The notes beneath the pieces were generated by a model that was not told the origin of the DNA, searched no databases, and was given only the letters and a program-made list of their open reading frames with translations. Below are positions 58,202 through 64,000 of a stretch of DNA of 64,000 bases, one piece after another; the first letter of the stretch is position 1; every line of letters begins with the position of its first letter. A program made the position numbers and the translations under genes. Source of the stretch: JBGSMF01 sp964651475 (lineage in GTDB: Bacteria > Chloroflexota > Anaerolineae > Fen-1058); assembly GCA_964651475.1 (NCBI GenBank), contig CAZYXV010000011.1:62001-126000 (forward strand), given 5' to 3'.

Positions 58202-59209
58202 CTATTCTCCCCTCGGCTTTACCGACGAGATAAAGACGTCTTCCAACGTTGGGGCAATCCATTCGATAGCGTGGACGGCTATCCCTTCGCTGGCTAGCAG
58301 GCCGGCGAGCGGTTCCTTGTAGGATTCTGCGTCGGGCACGACAGCGTGAATCTGGGCGCCATAGAGCGCGACCTCGTCGAGGGGAAGCTGTCCACTTGCC
58401 CGCGCTGCTAACAAGGCGCGCATCGCGGCCTCGGTATTGGCGCAGCTAATTTCCAACACGTGCCCGTGCATCTGCGTACGCTTGAGCTGGTCGGGTGTGT
58501 CGAGAGCCACCAAGCGCCCGTCGCTGATAAAGCCGACCCGCTGGCACAACTCGGCCTCGTCCATGTAGTGAGTGGTGACCAGCACTGTCATGCCTTTCTT
58601 GGCCATCGAGTAGATCAGGCCCCAAAAGTCGCGCCGGCTGATCGGGTCTACCCCCGCGGTTGGCTCGTCGAGAAAGACAACCTGGGGCTTGTGCACGATA
58701 GCACAGCCCAAAGCCAGCCGTTGCTTCCATCCGCCGGAGAGGTTAGCGGTCAGCTCGTTTTCACGCCCCTGCAAGCCAGCCATCTCGATGATCTCAGCCT
58801 GGCGGCGTTTCAGCCCATCCTGTGACAGCCCATAGGCCTGGCCGTAGAAGCGGATGTTTTCGCAGGCGGTCAGGTCGTTATAGAGGGTAAAGAGCTGCGA
58901 CATGTAGCCAACCTGGGCCTGCATCGCTTTAGTGTGGGTGCTTGGATTGTAGCCTAGCACCCGTGCGCTGCCCTCGCTGATCTTGAGCAGTCCCAGCAAC
59001 ATGCGGATTGTCGTCGTCTTGCCCGCGCCGTTAGGCCCCAGCCAACCGTAGACTTCACCGGCCTTGACGCTGAAACTGATGTGGTCAACGGCGACAAAAG
59101 CGCCAAAACGCTTGGTCAAGTTTTCGACCACGATGGGATCCATATCCTGTCCGCCTGATCCTGGATCCCGGACATTGCCCTGGGCGCTCTTACTCCTTAT
59201 CCATCTCAT
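58202..59209 (-). CDS. ABC exporter ATPase (YbhF-like), copy 2
   Basis: 335 aa. Walker A GPNGAGKTT, signature LSGGWKQRL, Walker B VVFLDEPTAGVDP and H-loop TTHYMDEAE are all present, so it is a canonical site. It pairs with ATPase copy 1 (ATGA overlap); together they correspond to the two halves of YbhF. The ATG at 59209 is behind AGAGG; MDPIVVENLTKRFG at 59143 would be a shorter alternative. Confidence 0.88.
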   Translation of the reverse strand: MRWIRSKSAQGNVRDPGSGGQDMDPIVVENLTKRFGAFVAVDHISFSVKAGEVYGWLGPNGAGKTTTIRMLLGLLKISEGSARVLGYNPSTHTKAMQAQVGYMSQLFTLYNDLTACENIRFYGQAYGLSQDGLKRRQAEIIEMAGLQGRENELTANLSGGWKQRLALGCAIVHKPQVVFLDEPTAGVDPISRRDFWGLIYSMAKKGMTVLVTTHYMDEAELCQRVGFISDGRLVALDTPDQLKRTQMHGHVLEISCANTEAAMRALLAARASGQLPLDEVALYGAQIHAVVPDAESYKEPLAGLLASEGIAVHAIEWIAPTLEDVFISSVKPRGE

Positions 59210-60162
59210 TGTGCCCTCTGTTTCCGTATCAAACTGATGAACGCCTCTTCCATGCGGGGCTCGATTTCACGCATCCCCTGGCACGTCATCCCCTGGGCAG
59301 CCAGGGCGGCTTTAATCTCTGCCTGGCGCTTGTCCACGTTATCCACAAAGACGTGAAGCATCGCCCCAAAAGTTTGGACTTCCAGCGCACCCTCCATCCC
59401 TTCGACCAACCGCCAGGCCGGCACAAAATTCGAGGGCGTGAACTCGAGCAAGCGGCCCGGCGCCATTTTTTTGATCTCGCCCGGCGGCGCGTTGGCGATC
59501 AACTTGCCCTGGTGCATCAAGCCCACATAATTGCAGCGCTCCGCCTCGTCCATATAGGGCGTGCAGACAAAGATCGTCAGCCCTTTCTCCGCGCGCAGTT
59601 TGCCCAGCAGGTTCCAAAACTCGCGGCGGCTGACCGGGTCCACGCCCAGGGTCGGCTCGTCCAACATCACTACAGATGGTTCGTGGACTAGGCTGCAGGC
59701 CAGGGCCAGTTTTTTCTTCATCCCGCCGGAAAGCTGCCCACCCAGCCGCCCGGTGAAATTGGTCAAGCCGGCGAATTCCAGCAGCTCGGGGATGCGCCGG
59801 CGCTGCTCTGCCCGGCTGACGCCCTGGACGTTGGCGAAGAAACGCATATTCTCCATCACCGTCAGGTCGCCTGGCAGGGCGAACTGTTGAGCGATGTAAC
59901 CCACACGCTCGCGGATTTTATACGTGTCATGCATGGAATCGCAGCCCAGGATGCTGCTCTCACCCGCGGTGCGCGTGAGCAGCCCCAGGATCACGCGCGT
60001 CATCGTCGTTTTGCCGGCGCCGTCCGGCCCGATGAGGCCAAAGGTTTCTCCGCGCAGCACCTTGAACTTGACGTCATTTATAGCCGACACAGTACCGGTC
60101 CGGGTCTTGAACCGTTTCACCAACCCTTTGGTCGAAATCGTGACCTCATCTGTTGTTGCCAT
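59206..60162 (-). CDS. ABC exporter ATPase (YbhF-like), copy 1 with altered H-loop
   Basis: 318 aa. Walker A GPDGAGKTT, signature LSGGMKKKLALA and Walker B VVMLDEPTLGVDP are intact. The H-loop reads VCTPYMDEAE, with Pro in place of the catalytic-switch His. The N-terminal half of YbhF-type pumps also lacks this His, so it is probably the weak site of a heterodimer with copy 2. Confidence 0.88.
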   Translation of the reverse strand: MATTDEVTISTKGLVKRFKTRTGTVSAINDVKFKVLRGETFGLIGPDGAGKTTMTRVILGLLTRTAGESSILGCDSMHDTYKIRERVGYIAQQFALPGDLTVMENMRFFANVQGVSRAEQRRRIPELLEFAGLTNFTGRLGGQLSGGMKKKLALACSLVHEPSVVMLDEPTLGVDPVSRREFWNLLGKLRAEKGLTIFVCTPYMDEAERCNYVGLMHQGKLIANAPPGEIKKMAPGRLLEFTPSNFVPAWRLVEGMEGALEVQTFGAMLHVFVDNVDKRQAEIKAALAAQGMTCQGMREIEPRMEEAFISLIRKQRAQ

Positions 60163-60179
60163 TATTCTCTCTCATGCCC

Positions 60180-60227
60180 GCAGTTTCGGGCGAAGCCCGA
60201 AACTGCCTCGGTTCGCGCAGCGAACCG
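60180..60227. repeat. Two intercistronic hairpins after permease gene 2
   Basis: GCAGTTTCGGGC-GAA-GCCCGAAACTGC (60180-60206) and CGGTTCGC-GCA-GCGAACCG (60209-60227), both perfect. They fill the gap between the permease and ATPase genes on the minus-strand transcript. Confidence 0.8.
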
Positions 60228-60228
60228 C

Positions 60229-61365
60229 CTAGTCCAGCCGTTTCTTGAACATCGCCGCCGCGGCGACCATCGCCACAATCCCATAGACGGCCAAAACCAC
60301 CACGTCTTGCCACAGGAAAGACAACCCAACGCCTTTGGTAAAGACCCCGCGCACGATGCGGTTAAAATAAGTCAACGGAATAAGATAGCTGACGACCTTT
60401 ACAGCTGGCGGCATCGGCGCGATGGGATAAATGAAACCGGTCAGCAACACACTCAGCAGCACCAACACCATCGTGATTTGTTGCGCCTCGTTTTGGGTCT
60501 TGGCCACAGCCGAGATCAAGAGTCCCAGCCCCAGCCCGGAAACGAGGAATACCAACGAGAGCCAGGCAAAGAGCCATGGATTGCCCCGGAAGGGCACGCC
60601 GAACCAATAGATGCCGACCAGGATGATGATCAACATATCCACAACTGTGAGGATAACGTTTGGGACCATCTTGCCGATGATCAGTTCAATCGGGCGCATG
60701 GGTGTGATCAGAAGCTGCTCCATCGTGCGCAGCTCGTGTTCGCGCACCACGGCCATGGCTGTCGTGCTGAGAGCGACGAATTGCAGCAGCATCGCCGCGA
60801 TGGCCGGCACGGCAAAAATCATGCCATCCATATTGGGATTGTAGAGAACGCGCGTAGACGTGAGGATGGGGAGCGAGCTAAAGCTGGCCGCCGCCGCCCC
60901 CATCTGGTTGACTTTTCTCATCAGCAACTCGGTCGAGCGTGCCTGGGCAATTGCCGCCGCCGCGCTGTAACCTGACTGGACGACGAATGAGTTGGAGCCG
61001 TCAATAAGGAACAATGCCTGGGCCTGGCCGCGCTCGACCTGCGCCGCAAAGTCAGATGGGATCACGAGGCCAGCCATGGCGCGTCCCTCGTCAATCGCCG
61101 CGATGACTTGCGCTTCGTCGTCCACGTACGTAGCCATGTCAAAAAAGCCCGAGACGGCCAACGCGTCTATGAGAGCGTGACTCTCGGCGTCCAGGCTCAT
61201 ATCGGCCACGGCCGTGGGGATGTGATCTACGGTCAGCCTCACTGCATAGGCAAATAGAAACAACATGATGAGGGGCAACAGCAGCATGATTGCCAGCGTG
61301 CGCCAGTCACGCACGAGCTGAATGGTTTCTTTTTGAATTAGGGCAGCCACCCGTTTAATACTCAT
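60229..61365 (-). CDS. ABC-2 type permease (YbhR/YbhS-like), copy 2
   Basis: 378 aa. One N-terminal helix (LAIMLLLPLIMLFLFAYAV), a large extracytoplasmic domain (about residues 45-170) and five C-terminal helices, with REHELRTMEQLLITPMRPIE as the ATPase-coupling segment. It forms a membrane pore with copy 1; the two proteins align end to end (DEGRAMAGLVIP/DEGRAQAGVVIP, YNPNMDG/YNPNLDD). Confidence 0.88.
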   Translation of the reverse strand: MSIKRVAALIQKETIQLVRDWRTLAIMLLLPLIMLFLFAYAVRLTVDHIPTAVADMSLDAESHALIDALAVSGFFDMATYVDDEAQVIAAIDEGRAMAGLVIPSDFAAQVERGQAQALFLIDGSNSFVVQSGYSAAAAIAQARSTELLMRKVNQMGAAAASFSSLPILTSTRVLYNPNMDGMIFAVPAIAAMLLQFVALSTTAMAVVREHELRTMEQLLITPMRPIELIIGKMVPNVILTVVDMLIIILVGIYWFGVPFRGNPWLFAWLSLVFLVSGLGLGLLISAVAKTQNEAQQITMVLVLLSVLLTGFIYPIAPMPPAVKVVSYLIPLTYFNRIVRGVFTKGVGLSFLWQDVVVLAVYGIVAMVAAAAMFKKRLD

Positions 61366-61395
61366 TCTTACCTCAATCAGAACCGTCGTCTTCGA

Positions 61396-61430
61396 CCGCC
61401 GGGCGCAGTTCCGAAGGAACTGCCTGCGGT
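61396..61430. repeat. Intercistronic hairpin after permease gene 1
   Basis: GACCGC-CGGGC-GCAGTTCC-GAA-GGAACTGC-CT-GCGGTC, an almost continuous stem in the 79-base gap. It resembles the hairpin at 60180 in the GCAGTT...GAACTGC core. Confidence 0.75.
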
Positions 61431-61444
61431 CGTACTCGACCGCC

Positions 61445-62578
61445 CTAGTCTACGCCCCGCCGGAAGGCGCGCCCGGCGGCAAATACAATCACAACCACGT
61501 ACACGAGCACCGCGAGCGCCTGCTTCCAGAAAAACTGGAGGCCAACCCCCTTGGTCATAATGCTCTGTGCGATGGGGATAAAATAGGTTAGCGGGAATAG
61601 ATTACCTATCAATTGAAGCGGCTGGGGCATCGTATAGCGCGGGAAGATAAATCCCCCCAGCACAATCGCCATTATCAGAACGGCCATGATCAATTGCGTC
61701 ACTTGCTTTTGGTTCTGGGCGATGGTCGAGATCAAAATACCCAGCCCTAGCCCGGAGAAAGCATAAACGAACGACAGTCCGAAGAAAAGCCCGAAATTGC
61801 CCTGGAATGGCACGTGGAACCAATAAAAGCCCGCGCCGACGATGGTCAGCATGTTGATCATGGCGATGAGGAGGTTGGGAGCAATCTTGCCCAACATCAA
61901 CTCGATTGGGCGGATGGGCGTAACCAGAATTTGCTCAATGGTGCCGACCTCGCGCTCGCGTACGATGGCGGTGGCGGTCAGGGAGATGCACTGGGTCTGC
62001 AAGAGCATCGCCACCATGGTTGGAATCAGAAACCACAAATCGTCCAGGTTCGGGTTATAGAGGACACGGACGCGCGCGTCGAGGGGAAGCAAGCTCTCCG
62101 TCTCTACCGCCAGCCCTGCGCGGCTCACTTTCTCCAGTGTCACATTTGTCGCGTGCATCTGGGCGATGGCATTGCCGGCATGGTAGGCCGAAAGGGAGGT
62201 GAACAAATCCGCGCCATCCACCAGGAGCAGCGCCTGGGCATCGCCGCGCTCGACATGCGCGGCAAAATCGGGCGGGATCACCACGCCGGCCTGGGCGCGC
62301 CCTTCGTCTATGGCCCGCACCACGCTGGCCTGATCCATGGCGTAAGCGGCGACGTCAAAATAGCCCGAGTTCGCCAGCGCCTCCACACAAGCCTGGCTGG
62401 CGGCGTCGCGGCTCTGATCGGCCACGACCATCGGGACGTGATTTACGTTCATGCTGATGGCGTAACCAAAGAGGAACAACTGCAACACGGGCAAGGTAAG
62501 CAGGATGATCAGCGTGCGCCTGGCTCGCAAGGTTTGAACAAACTCTTTTTGCATCACCGCCCAAATTCGTCGTAACAT
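61445..62578 (-). CDS. ABC-2 type permease (YbhR/YbhS-like), copy 1
   Basis: 377 aa. Same topology as copy 2: N-terminal helix LIILLTLPVLQLFLFGYAI, an extracytoplasmic domain, five C-terminal helices and the coupling segment REREVGTIEQILVTPIRPIE. It is the first pump gene after the TetR regulator, 38 bases away. In E. coli the ybhGFSR pump exports cations and some drugs; the substrate here is unknown. Confidence 0.88.
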   Translation of the reverse strand: MLRRIWAVMQKEFVQTLRARRTLIILLTLPVLQLFLFGYAISMNVNHVPMVVADQSRDAASQACVEALANSGYFDVAAYAMDQASVVRAIDEGRAQAGVVIPPDFAAHVERGDAQALLLVDGADLFTSLSAYHAGNAIAQMHATNVTLEKVSRAGLAVETESLLPLDARVRVLYNPNLDDLWFLIPTMVAMLLQTQCISLTATAIVREREVGTIEQILVTPIRPIELMLGKIAPNLLIAMINMLTIVGAGFYWFHVPFQGNFGLFFGLSFVYAFSGLGLGILISTIAQNQKQVTQLIMAVLIMAIVLGGFIFPRYTMPQPLQLIGNLFPLTYFIPIAQSIMTKGVGLQFFWKQALAVLVYVVVIVFAAGRAFRRGVD

Positions 62579-62616
62579 CTGATTCCCTCAAAACCCACGC
62601 TTTTCTTGCAAGCGCA

Positions 62617-63255
62617 CTAGGCTGTTCGCACGCCGATACCGTCAAGAAGTATGTCTACCATCGCTGAGGCTAAACGGCGGCGCTCCTCCGGCGAAGGCAT
62701 CGGCGTCATCCCACGCAGAGCCGGCAGGATCAAGCTGGCGAGCACCCCCATGATCATTTGCGCGCACAGCGCCGTATCTATGGGGCGAAAGTCCCCGGCG
62801 GCGACCCGCCTGGTTATGTACGCTGCCAATTGCTGATGGACGCCCCCCAACTGGCCTACGACGAACTCTTGAAATATATAGTCGTCCAACAACGCCTCTG
62901 TAAACAAAGCGCGGACGAAAGGCAATCGTTCTTCGAAAACGCTGAATGCATTTAGACATATTTGGCCGATGGCTTCACGACCCTCCAGCTCCTTGGCATC
63001 CAGTAAGACATTCCTCGCCCACGCTTCTGACTCGGCGGCGACAGCCAACAGAATGTCGCGCTTGCTGCCAAAGTAGTTGTAAAGTGTGCTCTCACCCATG
63101 TCTGCCGCTTCGGCGATTTCTCTTGTCGTAGCGATGGCGTAACCCTTTTCAGCAAATACCTGTGCAGCGGCTTGCACGATTTGCTGCCGATGCCGCTCTG
63201 TGCGTCGCTGCCGGCGACCCTCGGCTCGAGCTTGTTTTTCCGTCTTTTTAGCCAT
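62617..63255 (-). CDS. TetR-family regulator (CecR-like)
   Basis: 212 aa. The basic N-terminus precedes the helix-turn-helix IVQAAAQVFAEKGYAIATTREIAEAADMGESTLYNYF (quoted as TTREIAEAADMGESTLYNYF). The C-terminal ligand domain is helical and ends MVDILLDGIGV. It heads the efflux operon and probably represses it through the palindrome at 63386. In E. coli the equivalent is CecR, next to ybhGFSR. The ATG is behind AAAGGAA. Confidence 0.88.
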   Translation of the reverse strand: MAKKTEKQARAEGRRQRRTERHRQQIVQAAAQVFAEKGYAIATTREIAEAADMGESTLYNYFGSKRDILLAVAAESEAWARNVLLDAKELEGREAIGQICLNAFSVFEERLPFVRALFTEALLDDYIFQEFVVGQLGGVHQQLAAYITRRVAAGDFRPIDTALCAQMIMGVLASLILPALRGMTPMPSPEERRRLASAMVDILLDGIGVRTA

Positions 63256-63385
63256 TTGATGTTCCTTTCATCGCCGAACACGCCACGCGCTTTCAGGCGA
63301 TGTGGCGGCAGAAACACTCATCTTGTTTGCCGCATTCCTCTTGATGGGAACGAGTATTTGTGCCGAAACAGAATGTATATTCATT

Positions 63386-63405
63386 ATACGAATGTTTACT
63401 CGTAT
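63386..63405. promoter_or_regulatory. Candidate TetR operator
   Basis: ATACGA-ATGTTTAC-TCGTAT: a perfect 6-bp inverted repeat with an eight-base spacer, located at about +3 to +22 of the predicted transcript. Confidence 0.55.
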
Positions 63406-63414
63406 TTAGAACAT

Positions 63415-63443
63415 ATTATACATTTTTAGAGCGATCATTTCAA
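63415..63443 (-). promoter_or_regulatory. Promoter of the TetR/efflux operon
   Basis: On the minus strand -35 TTGAAA (63443-63438), a 17-base spacer and -10 TATAAT (63420-63415). The predicted start near 63408 overlaps the palindrome at 63386-63405. The leader to the TetR ATG at 63255 is about 150 bases. Confidence 0.7.
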
Positions 63444-63575
63444 TAGTACTTTGGTACACTTTTGCCAAATCCACAGCAGGCTGTTGGAGAACCCTGCTCG
63501 GGCGCCGTCCGTTCGGCCAAGCTCACGACGAAGCCTCGGCGGCGCTCCGGCAAGCTCCCAGTTTGTGTGTATCTC

Positions 63576-63677
63576 TGCCCGTGCGGCTATTACGGTGGTC
63601 GGACCAAGGAATGTACTTGTGTGCTTTCGATAGTCACCCGCTATCCAAGGCGCATCAGCGGACCGCCGCTGGATTGA
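63576..63677 (+). pseudogene. comM/yifB fragment inside the TIR element
   Basis: One frame reads CPCGYYGGRTKECTCVLSIV then TRYPRRISGPPLD and stop. This is the zinc-finger-like C-terminal region of the Mg-chelatase-like ComM/YifB helicase (CPCGYYGD...KECTC...RYxxRISGPLLD), cut off at both ends. The rest of the gene is absent. Confidence 0.6.
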
Positions 63678-63773
63678 CCAGGCCAACGCTACACTATTAC
63701 TTTCACGAAAGGGCAGTGCGCACCATCTTGCAAGAACAGTTGAGCAAGTTGGCTGGTCATAGGTCTTTCTATC

Positions 63774-63801
63774 TTGACTAGATCGAGGCTTGGAGTACAA
63801 T
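63774..63801 (+). promoter_or_regulatory. Promoter-like sequence inside the TIR element
   Basis: TTGACT (63774-63779), a 16-base spacer and TACAAT (63796-63801), pointing outward to the right end. Between 63872 and the window end no complete gene is visible. Confidence 0.4.
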
Positions 63802-63871
63802 AATTCATCACTCCACGGCGCGTGCGGACCGCCGAGGACGACGGCCTGAGCGGGGTTCTCCGACAGCCTGC

Positions 63872-64000
63872 TAGAGTGCGCCACATTGGTTGCTAGAATC
63901 CAACCTGGATACAGGGACATGGCAAATTTATTTTCTTCCGCATCCCTTACCAGAGGTATCTCATAGGCGCGCTCCAGCAGGGCAGATGTTAGCGGTAGAA
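63872..64000 (-). pseudogene. Open frame cut by the TIR element (gene fragment?)
   Basis: On the minus strand one frame is open from the window edge to the element border and reads ALLERAYEIPLVRDAEENKF then AMSLYPGWILATNVAHSS in protein-like composition. It then runs on into the element until a stop at 63435. It may be the start of a gene interrupted by the element. The family is not recognised. Confidence 0.3.

Larger units (their letters stand above)
63475..63871. mobile_element. TIR-bounded element (MITE or IS remnant)
   Basis: The left end AGCAGGCTGTTGGAGAACCC... (63475-63503) and the right end (63871-63843, reverse complement AGCAGGCTGTCGGAGAACCC...) match in 26 of 29 bases. Further inside, CCTCGGCGG recurs in inverted form. 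The about 400-base body holds a comM fragment and a promoter-like TTGACT-16-TACAAT (63774-63801), but no intact transposase. Confidence 0.65.

Noticed and set aside
63435..63920. A 161-codon minus-strand frame across the TIR element
   Set aside because: It runs through both element ends and opposite the comM fragment; composition is not protein-like except outside the element, so I list only the outer part as a possible fragment.

Overview
The window reads as one contiguous, GC-rich bacterial chromosome segment, most likely from an uncultured Chloroflexota of the Anaerolineae type. This is inferred from the protein families, the fused glycyl-tRNA synthetase, the pyruvate phosphate dikinase, the double-length Fe3+-type permease and a Thermotoga-like inositol route; no marker gene fixes it. 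There is no phage, plasmid or CRISPR array.

Layout. 1-17,960 is housekeeping: tsaE/tsaB (minus), then on plus a metallophosphoesterase, a DUF4349 lipoprotein, glmU, a CBS-domain membrane protein, cdd, a zinc-ribbon membrane protein, recO, fused glyQS, ppdK, dnaG, rpoD and tRNA-Asn. recO, dnaG and rpoD each have a TATAAT box only 7-9 bases before the start codon, so their mRNAs are probably leaderless.

18,026-34,741 is one long minus-strand array. Its 5' end is an RpiR/SIS regulator and an Fe3+-type/AfuABC-like ABC importer. Then come two paralogous TIM-barrel isomerases, four HAD phosphatase-like proteins, two phosphoglycerate mutases, a P-loop kinase with an unknown N-terminal half, a PiT phosphate permease, a PhoU-like protein and a PfkB kinase. 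One mutase (24,745-26,346) is circularly permuted: its C-terminal half precedes its N-terminal half, with all metal ligands kept. I consider this the most unusual object in the window.

34,863-38,509 holds a heterodimeric ABC exporter. 38,703-45,981 (plus) is a LacI regulator and an inositol operon: a zinc dehydrogenase, iolG, iolI, iolN, iolM and iolO, the route known from Thermotoga maritima. LacI-type operators lie between the exporter and lacI, one of them inside the exporter promoter. A weaker pair lies in front of the RpiR/importer array. I infer that the two blocks may form one regulon that imports a phosphorylated polyol or sugar, removes the phosphate, manages it with PiT/PhoU, and degrades the product. 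The substrate is unknown; an inositol phosphate is a testable guess.

46,206-55,513 is mixed accessory DNA: a CPBP protein, mgsA, a Type IIG restriction-modification enzyme followed by a HicB-like fusion protein and a nucleotidyltransferase, small membrane proteins, a truncated NTF2-like gene beside a palindromic repeat, an SRPBCC protein and a DUF2804 protein. 55,524-63,255 (minus) is a YbhGFSR/CecR-like efflux operon with doubled adaptors, ATPases and permeases under a TetR regulator. The right end carries a roughly 400-base element with terminal inverted repeats that contains a broken comM/yifB fragment.
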